Shown: positions 1 to 12,434 of the stretch, piece by piece
How positions within the stretch are numbered: the first letter of the stretch is position 1
Layout of the letters: every line of letters starts with the position of its first letter
Assembly: GCA_035772405.1 (NCBI GenBank)
Contig: JAYKKM010000080.1
Span: 2,965,501 to 3,029,500, forward strand
DNA length: 64,000 bases
From: Chrysogorgia sp. JL179-B06
Lineage: Eukaryota; Cnidaria; Anthozoa; Scleralcyonacea; Chrysogorgiidae
Direction: 5' to 3'
Made by a program: the position numbers and the translations under genes
Notes under the pieces: model-generated
Seen by the model: only the letters and a program-made list of their open reading frames with translations
What the model was told of the DNA's origin: nothing
The model's database searches: none

Positions 1-265
1 ACCTATTCGTTTTCAATACATTTGCACTTTAAACCTAACCCCCATCGCAGATTTCACCGTAACCCCCATATATAGAGTGAGAGTTAAACGTAAACGACAA
101 TATCTAAAGACAAAAGCAGAGATAAAATTAGAAGGACGTTTTCTGTTTGTGTAACAATCTCTTTGTTCTACTTCTTTGTGACTTTGCAAGTTTTTAACAG
201 CGATATATATATAGCCGTGAAACTGTTTAATAACACGAGTACAATACTGCTCAGAAATAACCTAA

Positions 266-345
266 CACTGCGTTCGCGTTTTCGGAACGCGTTCTAAAAA
301 AGGGCTGAACGCGTTCGGAACGCGTTCCTGACGCGTACGGAACAC
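266..345. repeat. GGAACGCGTTC short repeats
   Basis: The palindrome-like word GAACGCGTTC occurs repeatedly in about 80 bases, with spacers of 0-15 bases. It is GC-rich in an AT-rich surround. The rest of 1-460 shows no gene that I recognise. Confidence 0.6.
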
Positions 346-468
346 CATTGTGACTTCGGTTGAAAAGTTAATCGGAAAACTTCGTTAATTTCCGACTTTA
401 GTAAACTACTAAACGGATTTAACTTGACCATATATATTGGTCAAATATATGTATATGAAAATTTGACT

Positions 469-540
469 GCCCCAACCGGGAATCGAACCCGAGGTCTCCG
501 AATCAACGCATCGGCGCTCTAACCACTGAGCTATTGAGAC
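469..540 (-). tRNA. tRNA-like sequence, probable pseudo-tRNA or SINE head
   Basis: Read on the minus strand, it has a good box A (TAGCTCAGTGG) and box B (GGTTCGATTCC), a paired D stem (GCTC/GAGC) and a 7-bp acceptor stem that relies on several G-T pairs. The anticodon loop is GCGTTGA, so position 33 is C rather than T, and the last anticodon-stem pair is T-T. A strict fold would read anticodon GTT. These faults argue against a working tRNA. Confidence 0.5.
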
Positions 541-643
541 ACGGTCAGAACAGTCAAACATCATATACATATGTATATATATGTCACATATATAACATCA
601 TATACATATAAATATGTATATGATGTTTGACTGTTCTGACCGT

Positions 644-715
644 GTCTCAATAGCTCAGTGGTTAGAGCGCCGATGCGTTGATTCGGAGACCTCGGGTTCG
701 ATTCCCGGTTGGGGC
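644..715 (+). tRNA. tRNA-like sequence, second copy
   Basis: This is the plus-strand copy of the tRNA-like unit at 469-540, with the same box A, box B, D stem and atypical anticodon loop. Identity across the whole 72 bases suggests a recent duplication or gene conversion. It runs straight into a long (AT)n tract, as tRNA-derived SINEs often do. Confidence 0.5.
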
Positions 716-719
716 AGTC

Positions 720-828
<109 letters not shown>

Positions 829-1362
829 CACTAAAATTAAAACTAATCTGCTGTTCGCCAATAGTTCATTATATACCTACATGTACCTCCAATAGAAGGA
901 CCATTGTTTTTGTCATATCCTTGTAGAACTTGCTTTATAGTGGCACTGACATCTCGATATTCGCTAAAAGAAAAGTAGCGATATGTTTGCATAATTTCTG
1001 ATAACGTATCAAATAAGACCATTCAAAAATTGTTCTTGTTTATCATCAACACCCGCATCAATTTTTCACACTGCACTGTATTTTTTAAAGTTTGTTATTT
1101 ACACTAAAATAGTTAGCTATGGGATCATATTCCTGTCGTTCATCTCATGATCTCAGATATATGAGATTTAATAAAGATAACATCTAGTTCGCATTTGAAT
1201 TCCAATGTATTCCTCCGTGAATCTTTTAATTTTGAAACAAAAAACTGAATAATTAGTATAATTATCTAATATCCTTATTAACTGAGTACGAGGTCTGTAT
1301 GCGAAGGTTATATACCGTGACCGAGGTGTTAAAGCGATATATGAATGGAGAAATGAACTACG

Positions 1363-2735
1363 TCTCATTCAGGAATGAACTACATCTCATTTCTGAATGA
1401 ACTACATCTCATTCAGGAATCAACTACATCTCATTCCGGAATGAACTACATCTCATTCCGGAATGAACTACATCTCATTCAGGAACGAAATACATCTCCT
1501 TCCAGGATGAACTACATCTCATCAGGAATGAACTACATCTCATTCAGGAACGAACATCTCATTCAGGAATGAACTACATCTCATTCCAGGATGAACTACA
1601 TCTCATTCCAGGATGAACTACATCTCATTCCAGGATGAACTACATCTCATTCCAGGATGAACTACATCTCATTCCAGGATGAACTATATCTCATTCCAGG
1701 ATGAACTACATCTCATTCCAGGATGAACTACATCTCATTCGGGAACGAACTACATCTCATTCCAGGATGAACTACATCTCATTCCTGAACGAACTACATC
1801 TCATTCCAGGATGAACTACATCTCATTCCAGGATGAACTACATCTCATTCCAGGATGAACTACATCTCATTTCAGGATGAACTACATTTCATTCCAGGAT
1901 GAACTACATCTCATTCCAGGATGAACTACATCTCATTCCAGGATGAACTACATCTCATTCGGGAACGAACTACATCTCATTCCAGGATGAACTACATCTC
2001 ATTCCAGGATGAACTACATCTCATTCCAGGATGAACTACATCTCATTCCAGGATGAACTACATTTCATTCCAGGATTAACTACATCTCATTCGGGAACGA
2101 ACTATATCTCATTCCAGGATGAACTACATCTCATTCCAGGATGAACTACATCTCATTCAGGAATGAACATTATCTCATTCGGGAACGAACTACATCTCAT
2201 TGCAGGATGAACTACATCTCATTCCAGGATGAACTACATCTCATTTCAGGATGAACTACATCTCATTCCAGGATGAACTACATCTCATTCCAGGATGAAC
2301 TACATCTCATTGCAGGATGAACTACATCTCATTCCAGGATGAACTACATCTCATTCAGGAATGAACATTATCTCATTCAGGAATGAACTACATTTCATTT
2401 CAGGATTAACTACATCTCATTCGGGAACGAACTACATCTCATTGCAGGATGAACTACATCTCATTCCAGGATGAACTACATCTCATTCAGGAATGAACAT
2501 TATCTCATTCAGGAATGAACTACATTTCATTCCAGGATGAACTACATCTCATTTCATGATCAACTACATCTCATTTCAGGATGAACTACATCTCATTTCA
2601 GGATGAACTACATCTCATTTCAGGATGAGCTACATCTCATTCATGAACGAACTACATCTCATTCCAGGATGGACTACATCTCATTCAGGAACAAACTACA
2701 TCTCATCTTCCAGGATGAACTACATCTCATCTAAC
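1363..2735. repeat. 22-bp minisatellite, about 60 copies
   Basis: Tandem units of about 22 bp begin GAACTACATCTCATTC and end mostly CAGGAT, with GGGAAC and AGGAAT variants. Copies with the variants recur at intervals, suggesting higher-order units. The period is not a multiple of three, so open frames through it are incidental. From 2736 to 3208 I see no gene. Confidence 0.95.
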
Positions 2736-3208
2736 CTGTTTTAAATAAACGTGTTATCTATCTGACATCATATCAGTTCTTCGGTTAAAGGCAGGTTGAT
2801 GATTAAAATGACAGGTGGTTTTCAAATGTATAATGTCCCGAGTGGAGGAAATTTAAATATTATTATTGTAATAATACTGACTTAAAATTATTTTTCAATT
2901 TAATATTTATAATATTGAAACAATAATTCTACACTTTTTGTATCAAATAAATCTACGTTTGATCATTTCTATATACAGAACAGTTTTGTCTGTTCGGTAA
3001 ATGTGAAAACATTGTATTCCGCTCACGTGCGTGACCAACAGTGACAAAGCCAAACCTAAATTCTCAGCCGCAGGTAAAGGGAACTGATTGTCACGATCCA
3101 CTTTCTTTATAATACGCTATTATTACGACTAAATTGTATGTACTATATAACGATAAATAAAATGGGCCAGCATAAAATGTGAGTGTCGGTAGTTTCAAAT
3201 TTGCTTCA

Positions 3209-3256
<48 letters not shown>

Positions 3257-3257
3257 G
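3209..3257. repeat. (ATT)n microsatellite
   Basis: About 16 tandem ATT triplets. Confidence 0.95.
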
Positions 3258-3584
3258 TAACAATTCACACGTTTCTTTCGTGGTTCCTGTAATCTAAACA
3301 TCAAGCCATAGCCTATAGCCTTAGGTGTCTAGGGTCTTTCTTAAAATCCTTACTGTTCTCAACAAGCAAGCATTTTGAAGTAAAGTGCTATCATCCAAAC
3401 CAATTTTCTTCGCAAATGTCTTAAAGTTCCTACTAATAGTCCCAAGTGCTCCAATGACAATTGGTACGACCGTTACTCTTCTACAGATCCAGATCTATAT
3501 ACTTAATCTCCCTTTTAAGGTCTTGATATTTTTCAATTCCTGTTCCTTTTCGAGTACTCGTATATCGAAGGGGCAAGCGACATC

Positions 3585-3642
<58 letters not shown>
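3585..3642. repeat. (ATT)n microsatellite
   Basis: About 19 tandem ATT triplets. Open frames crossing it on both strands are poly-isoleucine artefacts. The flanks (3258-3780) show no recognisable gene. Confidence 0.95.
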
Positions 3643-3865
3643 GAGGGCGGACGTGCTCTTCGGAGCTCCGTCTGAAAGTTAGGTTCTTTTCGTGATAATC
3701 CGTCGTAACTGCCGTCGTCAATGCTGGACTCTAACTGATGATCTGCCAGTGATCTACTAAATTGATATAAGACTTTAGAACATATATACGAAGGGAAAAT
3801 CATCTACGAAGGGAAAATCATTGGTGTGAAAGAAAGACAAATGACGTTCAATCTTAAATGAATGA

Positions 3866-6800
3866 TTGTTGCTTATGAGACTTTTGAGAGATCTAAAAAC
3901 TGTTTACAAGGCAGCTTTGCGTAGTGGTAAAATTATCTATGTCGGTGTGAAGGAAAGACAATCGCCGTCCATCATCGTTGTCGTCAAACGGCTTAACGTG
4001 GTTGAATGGAAAGATTTTGAACACAAGGAAAGATTATTCCGCAGGGGTAGTTGCATCGAAAAGGATTAATCATGGTGATTTTCGTTGTAATGGGGACATA
4101 AGACTCTGGTTTAAAGTGGTAAAGATTCTCTGCGGCGTTTTTTACAAGGGCGGTCATTTTCTTCGTAAAAACAGGCAACAACAAGCATGGAGTATACCGT
4201 TTATAAAGTATTGTGTTAGAATCGTCAAGTCTTTTCCCCAAGGTGTTCATAATTTGCATAAACGTAATCGATCAATAGAATATTTAGAGAGTCAACTGAA
4301 CTTTATAAAAAAGACTATCAGACCGTACTTTTCACTTAAAGTACCTAGTGAACGAAATGAAAATGTTGTGTCGAGGGAGAAGCTTGTACAATTATGGTTA
4401 ACGAAACGTAAAAAAGCGATTGAAATTGTCAAAAACAATGGGCGATGGCCATCAACCATTGATATAAGAATTCCTCTAGAGAGAACTGAAGCGTATTACA
4501 ATTCAATGGACAAATACGTCATTGCTGATCAGTTTCAAAACAACAATGACTGGTATTTTGAGCGTTTAAACGGTGAATCTGCATCTGAGGAAATTGAGGA
4601 AGTATTGACATCTGAGGAAATTGAGACGATTGTTATAAAGTGTCCGAATGGAAAGACCTGTGGAATCGACGGGGTATCTTATGAAGACCTTAAAGAGATT
4701 TGGCTTCGTGAAGGACATAATATAGTGAAGATATTTAACATCATCCTTACTAATCAGAAATTACCAACGGGGTGGAAACACTCACTTATTCAACGAATAC
4801 CAAAGAAGAAGTTCGACGTAAATGATTTAACAACACTCAGGGACATATGATTACTACCGGTATGCTATAAAGTGTTTTCAAAAGTTCTGTAATCGTATGC
4901 TGCCGTACATAAGCGACGTTATCTCCTTTTGGCAACGAGCCTTTCTAAGTAAGAGAGACAGACAAGATCTTATCTACACGTTAAAGACCGAAATCGATGA
5001 CTTCAAACATCTTAGCACCAAATTCTACGCAGTGCAGTGTTTATAGATTTTGCTGACGCTTTTGGTAGTGATAAACACGACTTCATTTTTCGAACTTTGG
5101 AGAAGTTTTCCATACCGACCTATATATGTCGTATTATCGAAGATTTGAGTATCGTGATTCATGTTTTGAAGTTATATCTGGTTATTTACTTTCAAAGAAG
5201 TTCTATATCACTCGTGGTACTAAAACTGGAGACCCTTTGAGCGCTATCTTATTTATCATGGTAATTGATGTCGTCTGTAAACCGATGCTTTCCAGTGCCA
5301 TGATAAGTTTAAACTTGCACAATGAAGCGAATCTTAACCCAATCCCCATCCAAGCTTTCGCTGATGACATTGTACTTGTTTCGCACAATATCAATGTCAT
5401 TTTAGATATGATTGCCCAAGGGGGGAAGGTGAAATGCGACAAGCCGGTCTGGAGGTCAAACCAACAAGTGTGGTATGTTCTATGGAAGAAGATCTGGAAA
5501 TAATTGGTATACCGGGAAACGTTATATACACGAAGCCAGAAATTACTATTCTGCAGTCGCAATCAATATCTGTATATGGTCGAAATGAGTCGTATAAATA
5601 CCTGGGAAAAGAGTTATCGTTATCCAGAGAATGTAAAACTCAGTTAACGGATACGATTACATTGTTTAAAGAACTAGTGTTAAAAATCAAAGTCAGTTCG
5701 TTACCTTTGGCTTTAAAGTCAAGTGCTTTAAAGGCTTTAGCCAAAATTCTACACCACTTTTATAATACCCGAATCGATGAAGTGTCATTGCAAAAATTTG
5801 ATGAGATCGTGACGAGTACCGTTCACGAAATGTATGCCTTGGTCTGTACTCTACAACAACACAAGCTGTTATCTACCTGCCACGAGAGCTTGGAGGAATC
5901 GGTATTAAGAGAATATCTGATGTTTACCGAACCACACGACTGGCTTTCTAATCAAAATGCTGAATCATCCTGTGCAAAGTTTTTCGCATGTTGCTCGAGA
6001 ATCACTTAAGCTGGATATGAGGAAGAGAAATGTAGACATGTCAACCGACGAGGATAACAACTTTCTCGGCTATGAACTGAAACGAGACGGAAATTTTCTA
6101 AATTCGAAAACCTCTTTCGGATCGTATTCAGACTGGCCGGAAATGTTAAGGTATATATGCGAGAAAGATCGGTGTCCGAGTTTGCTTTCGTGATGAGAAA
6201 GCGATGATTCTAGTTAATGATAAATGGTTGGATGACAAGTGCGATCTACAAAAAGCTCTGTTTAATATTACTGTTGAGCGTGAACTTGAAAAGGCAAAGT
6301 CGTTATCAATTCAAGGTTCGTTTCTCGGAATGGAAGACATTCAGTTAAAGTCATCGCACTCTTTTTTATACAACTGGAGTCTAGATGATAATCTCGTTAC
6401 ATTTGCGATCAAAGCGAGATTGAGTATTCTTCCTACGAACTTCACCGTGTACATGTGCATGGAACCGAGAAAATGACCCGAGATGTCCGTTTTGTAAATC
6501 GCATACAGAATCTATTGCCCATCTTCTGAATGGATGTTACACACAGTTTGGAAACTTTTATAGTCGTCGACATAATCGAATTGTTGAAAAGTTAGCTGCG
6601 TTTATCAAGATGGTCAAGCCACGAGTTCCTGTGTACGAATTGACAGGATGGCCGAAACAATATTTCCTGAGTTTAAGACTGAGCTTTCTGAATTACAACA
6701 TCGTAAAGTTGATCTTGTCCTGGTGGATAAGTCGGAAAAAGCTGTTATTTGGTGGAAGTTAAAGTGTGTTTTGATTTGTATTTACAACAATCTTATGACG

Positions 6801-6990
6801 AAAAAATCAGTCGCTACCAGGACTTAGTTGTTACGCTAAGATCACATCATTACGATGTGAAGCTGGTGGTAATATGTTTTAGTTCGATAAATGCGAAATT
6901 AAATCAGTTATGAAATGGTGCTCGATTTCTAATATAATTGGAGCAAACTATATATGGCGTCATAGAGTGAAAAGACTGATGAACTTGTAA
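3866..6990 (+). mobile_element. Degraded non-LTR retrotransposon with restriction-like endonuclease (R2/NeSL/Hero-like)
   Basis: One reverse transcriptase ORF is broken into several frames. In order: an N-terminal part with PNGKTCGIDGVSYEDLK and WKHSLIQRIPKK (near 4640-4815); RT motif A as FIDFADAF (near 5040); RGTKTGDPLSAILF (near 5210-5250); the catalytic motif as AFADDIVL (near 5355); and YKYLGKELS (near 5595). After further breaks there is a C-terminal zinc knuckle of form CPFC...H..NGC (near 6488-6540). A tail with KVDLVLVDKSEKAVI and YDEKISRYQDL (near 6700-6825) matches a restriction-like endonuclease, as in the R2/NeSL/Hero group. No apurinic-type endonuclease is seen. Multiple stops and shifts make it dead. 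The clade within the group is uncertain, as are both boundaries. Confidence 0.8.
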
Positions 6991-7837
6991 ACTGCAGATT
7001 ATTGCTGCCGTAGGCAGCACACTAATCTTGACATGGGTTATCTATGTCTCGTGCCCAGACCTCTTTCCGCACCTATGTATAGTCAACGAGATCTCGATAT
7101 ATGTGAAAATTTCCTGGATGTTCAGTTTTATGACGTTTTGTGACGTAGTTTAGTTTGCTCTGGAACGAGATTGTTCACATACTCCAGAGGGTTATTCGTT
7201 TTCACGGAAGTTGTACGGAATTAATGTTCGGAACTTGTCAACGCCAGCATGAGGAGAGAGACGAAGTTCTCGAACGATCTGTCCTGCCTTTGGTGCTGTT
7301 GGGAATTTCAATTCATTTCAGTGAGGAGATATTCTGTTTTCAAGGTAAGACGACTAAGATAGTTCTGTGTACTTAGTTTTTCTTGTTTGTCTCGTGTGTA
7401 CACGCAAATCAAACGAAGTCATTGTGATTGTGCTCGTTAAAATCAAACCTATAGCGAAGCCGGTGACATTTGACAGTTCTCGCCAAAGACAATACTCAAT
7501 ATTTACAAACGAAGGTTTGTGCCTGTTGCTCAACAAACTTACATCTGTGCAGAGAAAAACCTTGTCATTACTTTACCTGAAATGGGAGTGACAATCGATC
7601 AATATCGTGCCCGAATTGGTGGACACAACGTAAGAATATTGATGTTAATTCAGTTGGTTGTAACAACCAGTATGCAAATTTTTAAACGATTTACATATTC
7701 AGTCATAACATGACCAGTTGCTACGGCCAGTTTCGCTACTGGTAACAACTATGGTATTACTAATATTGATGTGTATATTTATATTTTGTGTATATTTATA
7801 TTTTCCAACAGCAAGTGATAGTGAATATCATGTTAAA

Positions 7838-7918
7838 ATGTGTATGTTATTGTTGCTCTGTTGTTGAGAATGGCAAATGATGTCGAAGAAAATCCTGGTC
7901 TGACAATATATGTTGTTG
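7838..7918 (+). pseudogene. 2A-like peptide at the head of a mobile-element ORF
   Basis: After a stop near 7835 the frame reads a short hydrophobic run (VIVALLLRM) and then NDVEENPGLT, close to the ribosome-skipping 2A consensus D-V/I-E-x-N-P-G-P but with the last proline changed to leucine. Such hydrophobic-2A starts head several non-LTR and helicase-bearing element ORFs in invertebrates. The frame is cut by a MITE at 7919 and resumes at 8393-8400 with DPSKTICAVFRQGN. No ORF continues far on either side, so this is a relic. The stretch 6991-7837 has no gene that I recognise. Confidence 0.6.
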
Positions 7919-8392
7919 TTCAACCTCGTACCCAGGGCATTTTGCCTCCACGGTGGAAGGTCGGCGAAAATGTCCCTAAGATCGGCTGGTCCATTCTATA
8001 ATGCGATTGGCTTGTCATAAAACTCCAATTAATTCAGCCGAGTATAATTTATTCATCTAAATCTGAATGCTGTCTTTAAATTGTACAGCAAATTAGAAGT
8101 GATAACTTTCACTAAATTGGATATATGCTTCTTCATACCTTTTGTAAGCGATAACCATGGATGTATGGTAAATTATTAATCTTGTTAGCTGCTTTTATGC
8201 CGACAAATGCTGACATGAACAACTCTGATTATTTTTCAATTGTTCAGGTCAATAAAGTAGACAAAGGCAATGGAACAAAGACCACAAAAATTATCGTATC
8301 TAAACACCCAGAAATTATGGGTGTCATGTGACCAGCCGATCCCAGGGCCATTTTCCACCGTGGAAGCAAAATGCCCTGGGTACGAGGTTGGA
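7919..8392. mobile_element. hAT-like MITE with TGTTGTTG target-site duplication
   Basis: The 474-bp element has inverted ends starting T(T/C)CAACCTCGTACCCAGGG; similarity extends about 70 bp inward and includes GATCGGCTGGTC. An exact 8-bp TSD, TGTTGTTG, lies at 7911-7918 and 8393-8400, which fits hAT-type insertion. It has no coding capacity. It sits inside the 2A-headed ORF relic: removing element plus one TSD joins the frame on both sides, an independent check of the boundaries. Related ends occur at 17840 and 41832. Confidence 0.85.
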
Positions 8393-8790
8393 TGTTGTTG
8401 ACCCAAGTAAAACGATTTGTGCTGTTTTTAGACAAGGCAATACAAAACAATTTAAACAAAATGTGCAATAATACATCAAATAACAAACATTAATGCATGG
8501 GATTCATCATTCCTAAATGTCACATTGTGTTGGAAATAACCTTTATACTTGTTTAAGAAATAATGTTAATAAAACCTTTTTGCTCTGATAAAATGTATTC
8601 TTTGCAATATAGTGACCCATTTGCCGGTGATTGGTTTATGGCAACTAACAATCCACCTTATTTTTTTGAAAATGCACTCAATATTCTATTTTTGGAGTCT
8701 CGGTTAAACTATCAACATTGCTTTCTAACTGTTGATTGCAACACTGTTGCAATTTTTAAGACATCTGAAGGGAACATCTGAAGGGATGTG
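8393..8790 (+). pseudogene. Mobile-element polyprotein fragment downstream of the 2A-like peptide
   Basis: The frame resumes after the MITE with DPSKTICAVFRQGN and stops soon after. A second open piece at 8563-8781 contains YSDPFAGDWFMATN and LNYQHCFLTVDCNTVAIF. From memory these resemble the OTU-like peptidase region of large invertebrate mobile-element proteins that also start with a 2A peptide, but I cannot name the family. The spacing suggests an internal deletion of a few hundred bases. It is not functional. Confidence 0.45.
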
Positions 8791-8992
8791 TGCTAATAAC
8801 CGTCGAAGGTAATAATAACCTGGTATTTCTCGATTTTGTTTTTTGGTTTATCAAGCTTTGGTAATTAATTATTGATGATTGAAAACAATTTGTGACCATA
8901 AATGCGATAACAAAGCAGTTTCCCCTACGGTTCTACCCGCGCCTCTTTACGTCGCCAATCTGTCTTGTAAAATATTGGAATTTCTTTGAAAT

Positions 8993-9033
8993 GAGGCAGC
9001 ACTTCACTTGCGATAGTAATTTCTAGTATTAAA
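8993..9033. repeat. Dispersed 40-bp repeat, copy 1
   Basis: A sequence containing CTTGCGATAGTAA and TTCTAGTATT recurs at 38225-38265 on the same strand, with three or four differences. It is probably a MITE end or a short dispersed repeat. Confidence 0.6.
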
Positions 9034-9079
9034 TTATATAGGTCGTTCATTAAGTTGTTCGAGGATGGACTAATTAACA

Positions 9080-9182
9080 ATTAGTCACCGAAGTCGAGGT
9101 GATTATCGGTGAATATTTACCGAGCCGCGAAGCGGCGAGGTAAATATCACCGATAATCACCGAGACTGAGGTGACTAATTGT
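9080..9182. repeat. Palindromic hairpin
   Basis: Arms of about 45 bp starting near ATTAGTCACCGAAG and ending near CTGAGGTGACTAAT are complementary, with short inner repeats of CACCGATAATCACCGA. It looks like a short fold-back element. Confidence 0.75.
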
Positions 9183-10434
9183 TTTAGTAGAAATTCACAG
9201 GTGACTATCAGAGAGAAACAACTGAAAGAAAGCAAGGGGAAATGTTTTAATTATTTTATTTGTTATTTCCGGAAGTCGCGCATCGTGAGATCACATGATT
9301 TTACGTAATCAACATTCAACGGAATATTAAAACAAACAACAAACGAACCAATCTGCCAAGTGGGAAGGCTACTGGGAACGAGATTGCATACGAACGTGCT
9401 ATACTCTTGCAAGTGGAGGCCAAAATGTGATTAAGAAAAGCGATTTTGCTGTCAGATCAAGCAGAACTACAGAGTGTAAGACTGAGTTAAAGATTGAGTT
9501 AACATAAACGAGCAACTGTTGAAAGATCCAGACGGAACTTGTTTTTGCTTGGTTAGTACAAAACCGGCTTCACTTTTGTCCAGCTCAAAGTTCCCTTGTC
9601 AATCAGCATTTTTTACCAGGTGAAGCAATGACTTTTCAGCAGATTTGGTTTGTTTTTTCTTGGCCGATTTCCAACGTAGATGGAGATACAGAACCTTGCT
9701 GTTTCGAGTAAAACTCGGGGATAATTCTGTGTATTGCAGCATTCTGTCTCGTACAATTTTTGGATATAGTTTCACGGCTGTCAATGTTTTTTTCTGAACC
9801 GTATCACCGCTATTTTTCCTTCACTGACGGAGCTGCTTGAGGTAGGAACTAAAACTTAGCCTCATTGAACAAGTCAATACTGTCACAGATTGAAATTTGT
9901 TTGTTGTACGGAGGATGACGGTCAAGACTGCAGCTCGGACTGACAACAACTGACTTGTTAAAACTGCCGTCTTTTTTCGGGCAGAAATGTAAAATATTGA
10001 AAAGCATTTGTTTATATCTTCGACAACCATGCTAATAAGCTTTCAAATATTGTCTTAAATGTTTGTTGTTCAAAGTATTCTGTTAAATAAAGTTTTTTTC
10101 ACAAAATTACTTGTTGTTTTGATCGTGTCGCCGATTGCCGTCGACACCACCATCAAGAGTTTATAGCTATGAAATTAGAAAAATTCTTATATCTTACCTC
10201 GAAAACGTTTAACTCTATATTTAGTTGTTTCTTTAGTTTGTTTTTGAATCGTATTTTCTTTAGTTTTATTCGCTTTTTCGTACGTAATATCGATAAATCG
10301 AGAAGCCGCCATTTTTAAATCGCTGAAAATGTTATAGTCACCTCGCGCGAGGTGACTATCACAAAATAGGTCGTCCATCTCGACCAATCACGGCACGAGA
10401 AACTCTATAGTCACCTGTCAATTTCTACTAAACT
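9183..10434. mobile_element. 1.25-kb TIR element carrying a degraded coding fragment
   Basis: The ends are inverted copies of TTAGTAGAAATTSACAGGTG (S = C at left, G at right) extending about 29 bp. The interior holds only a broken minus-strand coding fragment (see 9599-10387). No clear target-site duplication was found. It could be a non-autonomous element that captured a fragment, or a decayed autonomous one. Confidence 0.6.
9599..10387 (-). pseudogene. Degraded tyrosine-recombinase-like (Crypton/QRICH1-ZMYM2 type) fragment
   Basis: Read on the minus strand, a first piece has MAASRFIDITYEKANKTKEN and TKETTKYRVKRFRG, like the N-terminal start of Crypton-derived domain proteins common in invertebrates. 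A second piece reads EDINKCFSIFYISARKK and then, across frame changes, SLLSVRAAV-like residues and SSYLKQL, resembling the core-binding domain (FYxxxRKxDG...SLxSIRAAL). A third reads TAVKLYPKIVRDRM. No catalytic Arg/Tyr region is visible. Frameshifts are several. The assignment rests on motif memory alone and is tentative. Confidence 0.35.
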
Positions 10435-10704
10435 CTAATAGAACATAGAGTATATCTTGTAAATAGTAGATCCTATAGTTGTTTGTCCATATACCTATAG
10501 TATTTGTAGACTAAGCAAGTTTATAGTTTTGCTTGTATTCTAGGTCAAATAAAGTATCATTATTATTATTATAGATTATTATTATTGTAGATTATTATTA
10601 TTATTTAAACTTACATATTTATAATATTTGGCACTTTCTGGTAGAAACTGCTTAATATTATCATTAACTAAAGTTTCGTCTTAATGCCGTTAATTTTCAG
10701 CTTC

Positions 10705-10935
10705 TAAAGTTGGTCTACTATTCCAGTAGAAAGTGACGTCAACCCCGGGACACGCAAACAGTTTGCACAGTGACTCGACAGTAAAAGACGAAGAGAGTTT
10801 GAGCTGAACTTTAAACACAGCTGTTTAATTAGAACAAAATCACGAAATTCCCAAACTTTTACTGTTGAATCACTCAGCAAACTGTTTGCGTGTCCCTGGA
10901 TTGATGTCACTGTCTGTGAATAGTAAACCAACTTT
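10705..10935. mobile_element. Fold-back element with about 75-bp arms
   Basis: Left arm from TTGGTCTACTATTC (near 10708) and right arm ending GAATAGTAAACCAA (near 10933) are inverted copies at about 85 percent identity. Both share GGGACACGCAAACAGTTTGC. A central spacer of about 75 bp separates them. From 10936 to 12430 I see no gene that I can support. Confidence 0.8.
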
Positions 10936-12434
10936 AGCAGGTGAAAAAGGCATCAAGTCAAGATGAAACTTTAGTTGATGATTATATTCAGCATGTTCTA
11001 TCAGAAAGAACAAAAGATTATATGAAAAATAAAAAGTCCAAACATGACATAGGCACTTTAAACTATTTGTTTTACTGAAAAAAAACAACTCCTTATTAGA
11101 TTGAATACTCCTTCTTGTCATCTGCAATTTCTTTGGCAATAATTAAGATAATGATCTTACAATTCATTTATTTTAAGCTTAACGGTCTCTTCGCCGTTGT
11201 TCTAAATTAAATCCATGTTGGATATAGAGATCTGTGGTTTGAATGTTTATTAAATTTGTTTAAAATTATAATTGCTCCGTGAACTGAAGTCTGGCGAAGA
11301 AAACGTGAAGCGAAAGCGTGAAAATATTATTTTAAGGCGACAAAACCAATAATGACACAACGACAAGTGTATCGGGATAAGTTTCACAACGGCCTTTTGC
11401 TAGTTGTGGGTAATACTTTATCTAGTGACTTTTACTACGACTTTGCTTGCGAGGTTAACGGTTTCGGTTTGCGAGGTTAAGTTTCGCAACGGTTTTGCTT
11501 GTGTTTTCTGCTTGCTAAATATTTTCCTGTGTTTGTCTCTATGACAAGTAAATCATGTGTATAAATTTGAAATGCGAATTATAATCATAGACGTATGCGC
11601 GTGCTGAAAATGAATTTCCATGCATGCAAGCGTGAACAAGTTATCGATAGATATTCGTCATCTTATCAAGAATGTTAAAAGTTTTTGGCGGAATATATCT
11701 TTATTCTGTAATATTAGTAATTATAATGTTTGGTTATCATATATACGTACCTTGTCATATTTGCAGAAAGAACGCAAGGTGGCGTGGATGACAATAATAT
11801 GAGACTGATGGTTAAAACAAAAGAAACATCTTTCAGTGAACGATTAGCTTTCAGACCTTCCATAGTGCTGCTTAACTGCTACCACAAAAAACTGTCGATC
11901 TTGTTTAAATAATTCGCAATATTCTGACAACGCAGCTGTGTATATTTAATAAACTATCGTTCTGAAAGTCATTATATTATATATTCACAAATTATAATTA
12001 CCGATAATGTGAAATAATGTAGAAATGCTGTTAGAAATACACTGTAGATCAGCAAATTCAAAAAAAGCTGGATTCCTTTTCCCCAATTGTTGAGCAGATG
12101 AAAATAAATTAAAGTAATGATCCATAAAACACAAGTAATTAAGACTATAGGGGTTTTTTGCTTAAAATTGTTGCACTGTTATTAAATCGACAGTACATTA
12201 AGAATTCACGAATATGCATGCTTTTGTGTTTATCACATTGGTTGCTATACGTAACCAAGTAAAGCTTTGTCATGGGCTAGTTTAGACCACTGAAAACTAA
12301 ATTTCGAAATGGTTAGAGTAATTTTTCCTACAACCTTTATACTCACCTTACATATATATATATTAACCCAGATATACTAACCTTCGTACTAACCCTCAAA
12401 GTATACTTGCTAGCACACACGTCTGTTGTGTCTG

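Noticed and set aside
1375..1572. Asn-Tyr-Ile-Ser repeat frame
   Set aside because: It is the minisatellite; the 22-bp period breaks any lasting frame.
3385..3803. Poly-isoleucine frames
   Set aside because: They are (ATT)n tracts.
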